NCBI RefSeq assembly: GCF_014646915.1
Contig: NZ_BMOE01000011.1
Coordinates: forward strand, 62,001-126,000
Source: Deinococcus aquiradiocola
GTDB taxonomy: Bacteria; Deinococcota; Deinococci; Deinococcales; Deinococcaceae
Length of the DNA stretch: 64,000 nucleotides
Direction: 5' to 3'
Both the position numbers and the translations under genes were made by a program. Under the pieces are notes generated by a model. The model was not told the DNA's origin and made no database searches. It saw nothing but the letters and a program-made list of their open reading frames with translations. Positions 29,572-39,024 of this stretch are shown here, one piece after another. Position 1 is the stretch's first letter. Every line of letters starts with the position of its first letter.

Positions 29572-31806
29572 TCAGAACAGCAGGCGGATGGGCGTGCCGA
29601 GCAGGCCCGCAACCTCGTGCAGGAACTGCGCGCCGCGTGCCGGGTCGAGTTCGCCGCGCAGGCTGAGTGCGGCGCCCTGCGTGGACGTGCGGCCCACGCT
29701 GAGGCTCAGGTCGCCGCGGTGCAGTTCGTCGAGGCCCAGTTCGGCGGCGTCCAGCACCAGCAGGGCCGCGTGCGCGTCGCTGTGGCGCTTGAGGTCGTCG
29801 AGGGAGGCGCGGAAGTCGCCGCTCAGGTCGGCGGCGAGCGCCTGCCCGGCGTGCGTGCCGAGCGCGACGGGGCCGTCCAGGCCGAGGGTGCTGGCGCTGC
29901 GGGCGGCCGCGCGGGCCACGAGCAGGCTGAGCGGCACCTCGCGGAACAGCGCTTCGGAGAGCTGGGCGCGGGCCGTTTCGAGCGCGGCGACGTCCACGTT
30001 CAGGCGCAGCACGCTGGTCTGCCCGAGGGCGGCGGCCGGGGCAGCGGCGGGCACGACCGGCCCGCTGTGGGCGGCGGGTTCGGTCTGCTCGGCCTGGGCC
30101 GTTTCGGCGTGCACGGGTTCGGTATGGACGGGTTCAGGCTGCACGGCAGCCGCCTGGGCAGGTTCCGTCGCGTGGTGCGCGGCAGCGGCACCCAGGCCAG
30201 CGGCAGCGAGCCCGGCGACGGCCAGTCCGGCAGCGGCAGGAGTGGACACCGTGTCGCTGTCGCTCTCGGGTGCGTGCGCCGGGGACGCTTCCTGCGGGAC
30301 CTCGTGCGCCGGGGGCGCTTCCTGCGGGACCTCGTGGTGATGGCCGAGCAGGGTGGATGCTTCGGGGATCACCTCGTCGGTCGGCAGGGGGCGCAGGTCG
30401 GTGTCGGCCGTGTCGGCGACCGCTTCGGTGTGCTCGGGGCTGGTCTCAGCCTGCACGTCCTCGCGCCACTGGTCCGCGACGAGCGGCGCAGCCACCGGGG
30501 AGTCCGGCACGTGCGGCAGCTGTTCCGCCATGGCCTCGCCCAGCACCTGCTCCGGCACGGCGGGCTCACTGTCGGCGGCCACCTCGTCCACGGCGGGCTC
30601 GGGGATAAAGACGGGTTCCGGCTCGGTCACCGGCTCAGGCTGCACGACTTCGGTCTGAACGGGTTCCGGCTGGACAGATTCCGGCTGGGAGGAGCGGTTG
30701 CCGTACAGGCGGGACAGGAAGCCGCCCAGGCCGAAGCCGCCACCCGTCGCGGGCGTCTCGGGCGCGGCCGGGGCCACCTGGGCGGCAGGCGCGACCTCGG
30801 GGGTCGGCAGCTGCACGGGCGTTTCGGTGACAGGCTCAGGCGTGCTGAATTGAGCGGCGACCGGTGCGGCGGCCACAGACTCCTGCACGGCGGGCTGAGC
30901 GAAGACCGGCTCGCTGTGGGCCGGTTCCGTGTACGCCGGTTCGGCCTGTGCGGCGGGCTGGGCCGTCCACGCGTAAGTCGGGGCGGGCTCCTGCGTGGCG
31001 GGCACGGTCGGCTGCGCCTCTTCCTCGACCGCGAGGTCGTCGGCGCGCAGGAAGGAGTCTTCCGGGTCGACGGGGCTCGGGTCGTAGGCGGGCGCGGGAT
31101 CGTACGCGGTCAGCGGCGCGACATGAGCGGGCTCACTGTACGCGGTCGCCGCGACCGGCTCGGGATCGGAGAGTTCCAGCTCGTCCCCAACGATGTCCTC
31201 GCCTTCGGTCTCGCCGTCGGCGTCATCGAGTTCGAATTCCAGGTCGTCGTCAACGTCGGCGTCCACGGTGGGCGCGTACTCGACCGACACCTCGGGCGCG
31301 GCAGGCGCCGGGACGGGCTGCACTTCGGCGTCCATGGACTGCGCCTGGGCGGCCGGGGTGATTTCCGGCACGGCGGGCGCACTCCAGGCGGGCGCGACGG
31401 GCGACGGGCTCACCGGGGGGACCTGAACGGGGGGGGCGGGCTCGGCAGCCGTTCCGCCGGAGAACGCGCTGAGCGGCGCAGTCACCTGCGCCTCCGGCAC
31501 GTGCGCCTGCACGGCCTGCGCCTGCTGCGCCACGAAGTCCGTGATGTCGGACTCGACGCCCGCGGCGCTCAGCGCCTGCAGGCCCGAGGGGTTGACGGGC
31601 ATGGGCGGCATCTCGCCGGTCCAGCCGGGCGGCGCCTCGTCCACCGGGGTGGCGGGGGGTTCCTCGTCACCACTCATCACCCGCGACAGGTAATTCAGGA
31701 TGTCCTGCTCGACGACGCTGCCGTCAGCACCCGAACCTTGGATGCTGCGCCAGTCGATACCGTTCGCTTCGGCCAGGATCTTGGCCAGCGGTGAGATTGA
31801 GTCCAT
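29572..31806 (-). CDS. E3-binding-domain protein with degenerate E2-like C-terminus
   Basis: 744 aa in three parts. Residues 3-45 (SPLAKILAEANGIDW...GADGSVVEQDILNYL) form a peripheral-subunit-binding (E3-binding) domain of 2-oxoacid dehydrogenase E2 proteins. Residues about 50-590 are a Pro/Ala/Glu/Val-rich low-complexity linker with one alanine-rich hydrophobic stretch (GLAVAGLAAAGLG). Residues about 596-744 follow the order of an E2 acyltransferase core, ending RGAQFLHEVAGLLGTPIRLLF, but the catalytic HxxxDG is absent (RGELDPARG at that place). No lipoyl domain is seen. By analogy with mitochondrial E3-binding protein (PDHX) it may bind lipoamide dehydrogenase structurally, which is inference. 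ATG at 31806 with GAGG eight bases upstream. Confidence 0.6.
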   Translation of the reverse strand: MDSISPLAKILAEANGIDWRSIQGSGADGSVVEQDILNYLSRVMSGDEEPPATPVDEAPPGWTGEMPPMPVNPSGLQALSAAGVESDITDFVAQQAQAVQAHVPEAQVTAPLSAFSGGTAAEPAPPVQVPPVSPSPVAPAWSAPAVPEITPAAQAQSMDAEVQPVPAPAAPEVSVEYAPTVDADVDDDLEFELDDADGETEGEDIVGDELELSDPEPVAATAYSEPAHVAPLTAYDPAPAYDPSPVDPEDSFLRADDLAVEEEAQPTVPATQEPAPTYAWTAQPAAQAEPAYTEPAHSEPVFAQPAVQESVAAAPVAAQFSTPEPVTETPVQLPTPEVAPAAQVAPAAPETPATGGGFGLGGFLSRLYGNRSSQPESVQPEPVQTEVVQPEPVTEPEPVFIPEPAVDEVAADSEPAVPEQVLGEAMAEQLPHVPDSPVAAPLVADQWREDVQAETSPEHTEAVADTADTDLRPLPTDEVIPEASTLLGHHHEVPQEAPPAHEVPQEASPAHAPESDSDTVSTPAAAGLAVAGLAAAGLGAAAAHHATEPAQAAAVQPEPVHTEPVHAETAQAEQTEPAAHSGPVVPAAAPAAALGQTSVLRLNVDVAALETARAQLSEALFREVPLSLLVARAAARSASTLGLDGPVALGTHAGQALAADLSGDFRASLDDLKRHSDAHAALLVLDAAELGLDELHRGDLSLSVGRTSTQGAALSLRGELDPARGAQFLHEVAGLLGTPIRLLF
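30274..30333. repeat. 30-bp tandem duplication inside the linker
   Basis: Two near-identical 30-bp units, 30274-30303 and 30304-30333, differing at one base. They encode HEVPQEAPPA and HEVPQEASPA in the linker of the E3-binding-domain protein. Confidence 0.8.
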
Positions 31807-31841
31807 GTGTGCCACCTCTGGCCTGACATTCTAAGGCATTT

Positions 31842-31859
31842 CTCACGGCTGTCCGTGAG
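31842..31859. promoter_or_regulatory. Palindrome between divergent genes
   Basis: CTCACGG-CTGT-CCGTGAG, a perfect 7-bp inverted repeat. It overlaps the expected -35 position of the minus-strand gene, whose -10 TAGAAT is at 31828-31833. Candidate operator for the divergent pair. GTTTTTC follows on the plus strand, so a hairpin role cannot be excluded. Confidence 0.4.
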
Positions 31860-31947
31860 GTTTTTCGGGAGCTGGGGGGGTGGGAGCGGCGTGCTAGGCT
31901 GGGTGTTACCAGCCCATTCTAAAGGGGTCTTGAGAGAAGGATGCGAC

Positions 31948-32985
31948 ATGTTGATCTTTGAGGAAATGCAGGCGCGGGGCCACGAGCAGCTCACCGTGCT
32001 CCAGCACGCGCCCAGCGGGTTGCGGGCCGTGGTGGCCGTCCATTCCACGGTGCTCGGCCCGGCCATCGCCGGGTGCCGACTGCGTCCCTACGACGAGGAA
32101 CGCGCGCTGCGCGACGCGCTCGCCATGAGCGAGAGCATCACCCTGAAAGCCGCCCTCGCCGGACTGAACTACGGCGGCGGGGCCTGCGTGCTGATGGCGC
32201 CCGAGAACGGCGCCGAGGAAGGCCACCTGCGCGAGGCGCTGTTCCGTTCGCTGGGCCGCCAGGTGCGCGGCCTGGGTGACCGGGTCGTGCTGACCGAGGA
32301 CGCGGGCGTGACCGGTCAGGACATCGCCTTCGTGGCGCAGGAGACGACCTCCACGCTCGGCATGCACACCGACACCCCCACCGTGACCGCGTACGGCGTG
32401 TACCGGGGCCTGAAGGCCGCGGCGCGCACCGTGCTGGGCAGCGAGAGCCTGCGCGGCGTGCGGGTCGCGGTGCTGGGCGTCGGGTCGCTCGGCGCGGCGC
32501 TGTGCGGGCACCTGTACCGCGAGGGCGCGCGCCTCACCATCGCGGACACCCGGCCGGGGCGGGCGCAGGCGCTGGCGGAGGAGCTCGGCGACAACGTCGC
32601 GGTCGTCCCGGCCGACGAGCTGCTCGACACGCCCTGCGACGTGCTGTCCCCGTGCGGGTTCGGGCACAGCATCAAGTTCGCGGACGTGGAGCGCCTGCAG
32701 TGCCGCATGATCGCGGGCGGCGAGCACCACCCGCTCTCGCGGCGCGGCGAGCAGGCCGTCAAGGAGGCCGGCATCGCGTACGTGCCGGACTACGCCATCA
32801 ACGCGGCGGGCCTGATCGCCGTCGCGACCGGCATCAGTGCCGAGGCGGCCGCCGAACGCGTGTACCAGACGGTGTCGCAGATCAGCGTGCTGGCCCAGCA
32901 GAACAACAAACCCATTCATTCGGTGGCGCGCAGGCTCGCCGAGCGGCGCCTGGAACTGATCGGGTCGCTCGCCCGGCCGCTCTGA
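31948..32985 (+). CDS. Leucine-dehydrogenase-like protein lacking the second catalytic lysine
   Basis: 345 aa, collinear with leucine/phenylalanine dehydrogenases (Glu/Leu/Phe/Val dehydrogenase family), including the C-terminal Rossmann domain (VAVLGVGSLGAAL) and DYAINAAGL. The first active-site lysine is kept (ITLKAALAGLN) and the catalytic aspartate is kept (TEDAGV). The second lysine, normally in GGGK, is replaced by alanine (NYGGGACVL), and the GG of GGAR is AGCR. The codons are unambiguous (GGC GGC GGG GCC). It may be inactive, regulatory or altered in chemistry. Start ATG 31948, preceded by GAGAAGGA. Confidence 0.75.
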   Translation: MLIFEEMQARGHEQLTVLQHAPSGLRAVVAVHSTVLGPAIAGCRLRPYDEERALRDALAMSESITLKAALAGLNYGGGACVLMAPENGAEEGHLREALFRSLGRQVRGLGDRVVLTEDAGVTGQDIAFVAQETTSTLGMHTDTPTVTAYGVYRGLKAAARTVLGSESLRGVRVAVLGVGSLGAALCGHLYREGARLTIADTRPGRAQALAEELGDNVAVVPADELLDTPCDVLSPCGFGHSIKFADVERLQCRMIAGGEHHPLSRRGEQAVKEAGIAYVPDYAINAAGLIAVATGISAEAAAERVYQTVSQISVLAQQNNKPIHSVARRLAERRLELIGSLARPL

Positions 32986-33074
32986 CCGCCCCCGCGAGGA
33001 CCTCCAGGCATGCGTGAACCCCTCCCCACCCACCCCCACTCCACCGCCACTCCCCTGACCGTCCGGAGGTCCGT

Positions 33075-33683
33075 ATGCCGTTCGTGATCGGCGTGGCGGG
33101 GGGGTCCGGCAGCGGCAAGACCACCGTGACGCGCCGCGTCATCGAGACGGTCGGCACCGAGGGCGTCGCCGTGCTGGTGCAGGACAACTACTACCGCGAC
33201 CAGTCGGACATCCCCTTCGACGTGCGCACCAAGACCAACTACGACCACCCGGCCGCCTTCGACTGGGAACTGCTGCAGGAGCACCTCGAAGCGCTGCTGG
33301 CCGGCGTCCCGATCGAGATGCCCAGCTACGACTTCACGAACCACACGCGCGCCCCGGAGACGCTGACGGTGCTGCCCGCGCCGGTCGTGGTGATCGAGGG
33401 GTTCTTCACGCTGTACGAGAAGGCCATCCGGCAGCACATGCACCTGAAGGTCTTCGTGGACGCCGACGCCGACGTGCGCTTCATCCGGCGCTTCCAGCGC
33501 GACACGCAGGAGCGCGGCCGGACGCCCGAGAGCGTCATCCGGCAGTACCTGGACTTCGTGCGGCCCATGCACCTGCAGTTCGTGGAGCCCACCAAACGGT
33601 ACGCGGACGTCATCATTCCGCACGGCGGCCTGAACGAACCGGCGCTCGACATGCTCGCCGCCCGCATCCGCAGCACCGTCTGA
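33075..33683 (+). CDS. udk: Uridine kinase
   Basis: Phosphorylates uridine and cytidine with ATP or GTP in pyrimidine salvage. 202 aa, normal length. P-loop GGSGSGKT at residues 9-16, VQDNYYRD and NYDHPAAFDW substrate-binding segments, VIEGFF (Walker B-like), and lid region RRFQRDTQERGRT. GGAGGT lies four bases before the ATG. It separates the leucine-dehydrogenase-like gene from the envelope block. Confidence 0.93.
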   Translation: MPFVIGVAGGSGSGKTTVTRRVIETVGTEGVAVLVQDNYYRDQSDIPFDVRTKTNYDHPAAFDWELLQEHLEALLAGVPIEMPSYDFTNHTRAPETLTVLPAPVVVIEGFFTLYEKAIRQHMHLKVFVDADADVRFIRRFQRDTQERGRTPESVIRQYLDFVRPMHLQFVEPTKRYADVIIPHGGLNEPALDMLAARIRSTV

Positions 33684-33823
33684 CCCTGTAGCCGTCCGGG
33701 CGGGGCGTCCGCAGCCACGGGCCGCAGCGCCGCGTCCGTACACCCGGCCTTTACCGTGGCGCGTCATACTGAACGGCCGAGCACGCCCGTCCGCCCCCGA
33801 CCCAGACCATTCCCGGAGCCACT

Positions 33824-35671
33824 GTGACCCCAACCACCCCGCCCGCCAGCCGCAACCCGCTGCTGCCCACCCCGAACCGCCACCCGCTCACGCCGGTGCT
33901 GCTGCTGCTCATCGCGCTGTCGCTGATCCCGGCGCTGATCCTGGCCTTCACGCGCGTCCAGTTCGAGCAGGCGCAGAAGACCGTGTCCATCGTGATGGAC
34001 TACTCGTCACTGTCAGCGCAGGCGAACCTGAACGGCCAGACGCCGCTCGGCCTGCTCGGCCAGTACCGTGCGCTCGGCGTGAACGGCGTGGCCGTGTACG
34101 AGGACACCGTGGGCAGCAAGGTCGCGCGCGGCGAACTGTACCTCAAGCCGGGCAGCGAACTGGCCGTCGAGAACCCCGGCGCGAACGTCAACACGCAGCT
34201 CACGTACACCCGTGACCTGAAGCCCGGCACGACCGCCGCCCTCAAGGCGCGCTTCAACCTGAAGTTCACGGACGTCACCGTGGGCGGGCAGAGGTGGACG
34301 GCGTGGCCGACCGACATCAGCTTCCTGCCCGCCGGTCCGAACACCACCCTGATCAGCGCCCTGAAGGCCCAGGGGTACGTGGTCGTGTACCGTCCCTACG
34401 ACAGTCCCGTCGTGAAGGTGCCGGGCAGCGACTGGCCGGACGTGCCGTTCCTGGCGTTCAACGACACCGAAGTGATCGGCGCGCGCGACCCGGAACTCAT
34501 GCGTCAGGTCCGGGCGCGCCTCGGGAACCGCGTTCCCGCCATCATCGAGTTCACGCCGCAGAAGGGCCTCGACCAGCTCATCGCGGGCGGGAAGGCCGTG
34601 CGGCTCTTCTCGATCAGCGCCGCGTGGCAGGACCTGCTCACGCCGCCCGAGGTGAGCAGCAAGTTCGTGCTCGCCGCGCGTGAACGCAGCCACAAGCTGC
34701 TGTACACCCGGCCCTTCAAGACCGTGAACGACACGACCACCTTCCTGAAGGACCTGAAGACCGGCCTGGACAAGTGGGGCATCCGGGTCGGGACGCCCGT
34801 CGCTGCCGCGTACGAGCCGAACCTCCTGCTGAAGTGGCTGTGCATCGTCGGGCCGCTCGCCGCGATCCTGCTGATCGGCCTGAGCTACCCGCTGACGCGC
34901 GTGGGGCTGGGCGTCGCCGTGATCGGCCTGCTGATCGCGCTCGGCCTGAACGGCGGGCAGCCGTTCCCCGGCTTCGCGCTCGTGGCCGCCATCAGCTTCC
35001 CGGCGCTGGGCCTCGTGATGCGCCGCGACCGCGTCACGGACTGGTTCGTGGCGACGGGCTTCAGTCTGGCGGGCGTGCTGTTCGTGTCGGCGCTCGGCGC
35101 GAACCGTGACAGCATGCTGGGCCTGGACCCCTTCAAGGGCGTGGGTCTGACGCTGCTCTTCCCGATCCTGCTGGTGGCCCTCAGCTTCCTGCCGCGCCAG
35201 GACATCCGCAAGACCGTGTACCAGATCTACACGGCGCCCATCAAGCTGGGCGACATCATCGTGATGGTGCTCGGCGCGGCCGCGTTCGCGCTGGTGTTCC
35301 TGCGGCGCGGCAACGCGACGGGCGTCGGCGTCTCGGACGCCGAGGCGAAAGTCCGGCAGAGCCTGCAGGACAGCATCATCCGGCCGCGCTTCAAGGAACT
35401 GGCGGGCCACCCGCTGCTGCTGCTGGGCCTGAGCGGCATCCTGCCCGGATACTTCACGCTGCTGATGCTGCTGGGCGGCGTGATCGGGCAGGCGAGCATC
35501 CTGAACACCTTCAGTCACTTCCACACGCCGCTCCTGATCAGCTTCCAGCGGGCCTTCATCGGGCTGGGCGCGGGCCTGGTGCTGGGGTACGTGGCGCTGT
35601 ACGCCGTGAAGTTCGCCATGCGCCTGTGGCAGGGGCGCGGCGACTGGCTGCGGTCCGGCACGCTCAACTGA
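33824..35671 (+). CDS. DUF5693 membrane protein
   Basis: 615 aa. One transmembrane helix near the N-terminus (about residues 24-45), a 290-residue extracytoplasmic domain, then a C-terminal half with about eight hydrophobic helices (from about 340). It matches the DUF5693 family, commonly found next to csaB in Deinococcus-Thermus and Firmicutes and presumed to act in cell-wall-polymer or S-layer anchoring. GTG start at 33824 with GGAG five bases upstream. Function not established. Confidence 0.75.
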   Translation: MTPTTPPASRNPLLPTPNRHPLTPVLLLLIALSLIPALILAFTRVQFEQAQKTVSIVMDYSSLSAQANLNGQTPLGLLGQYRALGVNGVAVYEDTVGSKVARGELYLKPGSELAVENPGANVNTQLTYTRDLKPGTTAALKARFNLKFTDVTVGGQRWTAWPTDISFLPAGPNTTLISALKAQGYVVVYRPYDSPVVKVPGSDWPDVPFLAFNDTEVIGARDPELMRQVRARLGNRVPAIIEFTPQKGLDQLIAGGKAVRLFSISAAWQDLLTPPEVSSKFVLAARERSHKLLYTRPFKTVNDTTTFLKDLKTGLDKWGIRVGTPVAAAYEPNLLLKWLCIVGPLAAILLIGLSYPLTRVGLGVAVIGLLIALGLNGGQPFPGFALVAAISFPALGLVMRRDRVTDWFVATGFSLAGVLFVSALGANRDSMLGLDPFKGVGLTLLFPILLVALSFLPRQDIRKTVYQIYTAPIKLGDIIVMVLGAAAFALVFLRRGNATGVGVSDAEAKVRQSLQDSIIRPRFKELAGHPLLLLGLSGILPGYFTLLMLLGGVIGQASILNTFSHFHTPLLISFQRAFIGLGAGLVLGYVALYAVKFAMRLWQGRGDWLRSGTLN

Positions 35672-35711
35672 GCGCAGGCCGCACACCGGGCGTCCTTCCC
35701 TGCCTCCGGAG

Positions 35712-35760
35712 CGGGCGTCACCCACGCAGGTTCGCTATCCTGTGGGCGCGGTGACGCCCG
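35712..35760. promoter_or_regulatory. Inverted repeat flanking a -10 box upstream of csaB
   Basis: CGGGCGTCACC (35712-35722) and GGTGACGCCCG (35750-35760) are a perfect 11-bp inverted repeat. TATCCT (35736-35741) lies in the 27-bp spacer. It could be the csaB promoter with an operator, leaving a leader of about 130 nt, or the 3' end hairpin of the DUF5693 gene. Confidence 0.45.
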
Positions 35761-35874
35761 TTCCGCGCAGTCCGCCGTCACCTCCGGCATCACGTTCGTC
35801 ACACTGGACGCCGCTCCCGTTCCGCCCCGCCTGGCGCGGGGAGTTCCGGGCGATTCCGGCGCCGAAGGGTCACC

Positions 35875-36852
35875 ATGAAGATCACCGTCAGCGGTTACTA
35901 CGGCTTCCACAACACGGGCGACGAGGCCATCGCGCTCGCCATCTCCCGCGAACTGAAGTCGCGCGGGCACGCTCCGCTGCTCCTGAGCCGCGAGCCGGAC
36001 CACACACGCCGCGCGTACGGCTGCGCGAGTGCCGCCCGCATGAACCCGGCCGCACTGCTCGGCTCCCTGCTCGGCGCGCAGATGCTGTGGTCGGGCGGCG
36101 GTGGCCTGCTGCAGGACAAGACCAGCGCCCGCAACCTCACGTACTACCTGACGCTCATCCGGGCGGCGCAGCTGCTGCGGCGGCGCGTGGTGATCTTCAA
36201 CCAGTCGATCGGGCCGCTCAGCCTGGAGGGCGGGGCGCGCGTGGCGCGCGTCCTGACGGGCGGCAGCGTGCAGGTGATCGTGCGGGACCGCGGGAGCCTG
36301 GAGACGCTGCGGCACCTGGGCGTGCAGGCGCGGCTGGGCGGCGATCCGGCGCTGCTGCTCGCACCGACGCCGGGCCTGACGGCCGACCGGAACACGGTGG
36401 TGCTCGCGCCGCGCGGCGACGTGCAGGACGCGAACGCGGGCCTGAAGGCGCTGACGGCCCTGCTGCGCGAGAAGGGCCGCCGCGTGGTGGTCCTCAGCTT
36501 CCATCCCGGCGTGGACGACACGGCCGCGCACGCGCTCGGGGCGGACGAGGTGATCAGCACGAGCGACCCCGCGCGCGCACTCGACACCATCGCGGCGGCC
36601 GGGTACGTGGTGGGGGTGCGCCTGCACGCCGTGATCCTGGCGGCCGCGGCGGGCGTGCCGTTCGCGGGCGTGAGTTACGACCCGAAAGTGGCGGGCTTCT
36701 GTACGGACGCGGGCGCGCAGAGCGTGCCGACGGGATTCGAGGCGGCGCAGGTGTGCGGGCTCGTCATGAAGAACGTCTCGCCCGACTGGGCGCAGGTGCA
36801 GGAGATGCAGCGGCGCGCGCGCGACAGTTTCGGCTGGGCGCTGGACGGGTGA
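35875..36852 (+). CDS. csaB: Polysaccharide pyruvyl transferase CsaB
   Basis: Adds pyruvyl ketals to secondary cell-wall polysaccharide. Pyruvylation creates the binding site for SLH domains of S-layer proteins, a known arrangement in Bacillus and Thermus and consistent with SLH-bearing Deinococcus S-layer proteins. 325 aa with opening [24 protein letters not shown] (donor site region) and [18 protein letters not shown]. The ATG follows AAGGGTCACC. Placement after DUF5693 supports the assignment. Confidence 0.88.
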   Translation: MKITVSGYYGFHNTGDEAIALAISRELKSRGHAPLLLSREPDHTRRAYGCASAARMNPAALLGSLLGAQMLWSGGGGLLQDKTSARNLTYYLTLIRAAQLLRRRVVIFNQSIGPLSLEGGARVARVLTGGSVQVIVRDRGSLETLRHLGVQARLGGDPALLLAPTPGLTADRNTVVLAPRGDVQDANAGLKALTALLREKGRRVVVLSFHPGVDDTAAHALGADEVISTSDPARALDTIAAAGYVVGVRLHAVILAAAAGVPFAGVSYDPKVAGFCTDAGAQSVPTGFEAAQVCGLVMKNVSPDWAQVQEMQRRARDSFGWALDG

Positions 36853-36883
36853 GGCGACCCGAAATGCTCTACGCTGTGCCTGC

Positions 36884-37894
36884 ATGAGCCGAGACGTTCC
36901 CCACCCGCATCCCGACGGCCCCCTCATCTCGCTGGGCGATCTCGCCTGGGACGTGCTGGCCCGGCCGGACACGCTGCTGCAGGCGGGCGGCGACACGACC
37001 GGACGGCTGGAACTGTCGGGCGGCGGGAGTGCCGCGAACCTCGCGGTGTGGGCGCGGCGGCTGGGGCAGCCGAGCACCTTCGTGGGCAAGATCGGGGCGG
37101 ACACCTTCGGTGAGCTGGCCGTCGCGGCCCTGCGGGACGAGGACGTGACGCCGGAGGTGACGGTGTCGGCCCTGCACCGGACAGGCGTGATCCTCGCGAT
37201 GATCGACCAGCGCGGGCAGCGCGCCATGCTGACCGGGCAGGGCGCCGACTGGGAGCTGCTGCCGTCGGAACTGCCGCGGCACCTGATCGCGTCGGGGCGG
37301 CACCTGCACCTGACCGCGTGGAGCCTGTTCCGCGACCCGCCGCGCGCGGCGGCGCTGGAGGCCGCGCGGGTGGCGCACGCGGCGGGCGCGACGCTGTCGC
37401 TGGACCCGGGCAGCTTCCAGATGATCGGGCAGCTGGGGCGGGGGCGGTTCCTGCGGGTGCTGGACAGCATTCCGTTCGACGTGATCTTCCCGAACGCGGA
37501 CGAGGCGCGCGCCATGAGTGACGAGGACACGCCCGAAGCGGCGATGGACTGGTTCCGGGAACGCTACCCGGACGCGCTGGTGGTCCTGAAGATGGATGAG
37601 CGCGGCGCGCTGCTGGAAGGGCCGGGGTGCGCGCGGGCGCACGTGGACGCGACCCGTGACCGGCTGATCGACGCGACCGGGGCGGGCGACGCGTTCGGCG
37701 GGGCGTTCCTGGCGCAGTACCTGCGGCACGGGAACGCGGTGGAGGCGGCGGGCGCGGCGGCGCAGGTGGGCGGCTGGGTGGTGTCGCGCTTCGGGGCGAG
37801 GCCGCCCGCGGACGCGGACCTGCACGCGCGCCTCGCGCCGTACCTGGACGCGGCAGGACGCGCGGGCGACCGCGTGGCCGGGGGGACGGTATGA
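36884..37894 (+). CDS. PfkB-family carbohydrate/nucleoside kinase
   Basis: 336 aa ribokinase-fold kinase. N-terminal PfkB signature region [17 protein letters not shown] (about 45-61) and C-terminal [13 protein letters not shown] with the catalytic Asp. The substrate (ribose, adenosine, fructose or another) cannot be set from sequence. TACGCT lies eight bases before the ATG. The last bases overlap mltG (ATGA), so it is co-translated with a peptidoglycan enzyme, possibly only for operon economy. Confidence 0.85.
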   Translation: MSRDVPHPHPDGPLISLGDLAWDVLARPDTLLQAGGDTTGRLELSGGGSAANLAVWARRLGQPSTFVGKIGADTFGELAVAALRDEDVTPEVTVSALHRTGVILAMIDQRGQRAMLTGQGADWELLPSELPRHLIASGRHLHLTAWSLFRDPPRAAALEAARVAHAAGATLSLDPGSFQMIGQLGRGRFLRVLDSIPFDVIFPNADEARAMSDEDTPEAAMDWFRERYPDALVVLKMDERGALLEGPGCARAHVDATRDRLIDATGAGDAFGGAFLAQYLRHGNAVEAAGAAAQVGGWVVSRFGARPPADADLHARLAPYLDAAGRAGDRVAGGTV

Positions 37895-38946
37895 CGGACA
37901 CGTACCAGCCTGCCCCGCCCCGCCCGCCGAGGCGCCGCCGCGCGTGGTGGAAGGTGCTGCTGGCCGTGCTGCTGCTCCTGCTGCTGGTGGCGGGCGGCGT
38001 GGCCGGGTACGCGTGGAGCCTGACGCGCGCCCCGCAGGGCGCGGCGGCCACCCAGGCGTACACGCTGGAAGTGAAGCCCGGCGACACCCTGCCGGGCGCG
38101 GCCGCGCGGCTGCAGGCGGCGGGCGTGCTGCGCTCCCCGGACGCGCTGCGGACCATCATGCGGGTGCGCGGCACGGCCGGGCGGCTGCGCGAGGGGTACT
38201 ACGACCTGCCCGCCGGTCTGGACGCCTTCCAGCTGGCGGACCGGCTGGCGGACACGCCCAGGCCGCGCGTGCGCAACGTGACGGTCCCGGAAGGCAAACG
38301 CGTGCGTGACCTGCCGGACATCCTGACGGCCGCGCGGCTGGGTGACCCGGCCACGCTGCCCGCCGCGCTGAAGGCCGCCCGGGGCGACTGCCCGAACGGG
38401 TCACTGGAAGGCTTCCTGTTCCCGGCCACGTACCCGTTCCGGCCTGAAGTGACGGACGCCGAGATCGTGCGCGCCATGCAGGACCGCATGACGCAGGAGT
38501 TCACGCCGGAACGCCTGAGCGCCGCCAGGCGTCTGGGGCTCACGACGTGCGGGTGGGTGACGCTGGCGAGCATGGTGCAGGCCGAGGCGGCCACGGTGGG
38601 CGAGATGCCGACCATCGCGGGCATCTTCCTGAACCGCCTGAAGGTCGGCATCGCGCTGGGCGCGGACCCGACCGTGGCGTACGGCCTGGGGAAGGACCTG
38701 AACCAGCTGGACCGCTCGGCGGGCGATTTCGTGAAGGACACGCCGTACAACACGTACACCCGGCAGGGCCTGCCGCCCGGCCCGATCAACAATCCCGGCG
38801 AGGCGGCGCTGCTGAGCGTGCTGAACGCGCGGCGCACGCTGCCGGACGGGCGGGAGGCGCTGTACTTCGTGCACGGCCTGGACGGCCGCATTCACGTGAA
38901 CGCCGATTATGCCGCGCACCTGCGGGACGTGGCGCGCTACCGCTGA
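37891..38946 (+). CDS. mltG: Endolytic murein transglycosylase
   Basis: Cleaves nascent glycan strands, probably setting strand length (YceG/MltG). 351 aa. Proline/arginine-rich cytoplasmic start, one membrane helix at about residues 20-42, a LysM-like segment ([17 protein letters not shown]), then the YceG domain with catalytic Glu232 in SMVQAEA and motifs [10 protein letters not shown] and [19 protein letters not shown]. Bitopic inner-membrane protein with periplasmic activity. Starts in ATGA overlap with the PfkB gene. Confidence 0.93.
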   Translation: MTDTYQPAPPRPPRRRRAWWKVLLAVLLLLLLVAGGVAGYAWSLTRAPQGAAATQAYTLEVKPGDTLPGAAARLQAAGVLRSPDALRTIMRVRGTAGRLREGYYDLPAGLDAFQLADRLADTPRPRVRNVTVPEGKRVRDLPDILTAARLGDPATLPAALKAARGDCPNGSLEGFLFPATYPFRPEVTDAEIVRAMQDRMTQEFTPERLSAARRLGLTTCGWVTLASMVQAEAATVGEMPTIAGIFLNRLKVGIALGADPTVAYGLGKDLNQLDRSAGDFVKDTPYNTYTRQGLPPGPINNPGEAALLSVLNARRTLPDGREALYFVHGLDGRIHVNADYAAHLRDVARYR

Positions 38947-39024
38947 AGACCGCCCCGGCCACGCGGCGCTGCGGGCGGGCGGGTGTGCGCGGTCCTCATG
39001 GTCCGGACCTGTAGAATGCCCGGC

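Noticed and set aside
30240..31500. Repetitive appearance suggesting a repeat array
   Set aside because: It is coding DNA for a Pro/Ala/Glu linker. Apart from one 30-bp tandem duplication, units are not conserved as DNA, and there is no spacer/repeat structure as in CRISPR.
35742..36887. GTG-started 381-codon frame beginning near a TATCCT box upstream of csaB
   Set aside because: It overlaps csaB in another frame and has random Arg/Pro/Gly-rich composition.
39016..39024. ATG at 39016 as start of the first LptF/G gene
   Set aside because: It overlaps the TAGAAT -10 box. A GTG seven bases after that box fits the leaderless pattern of the window.
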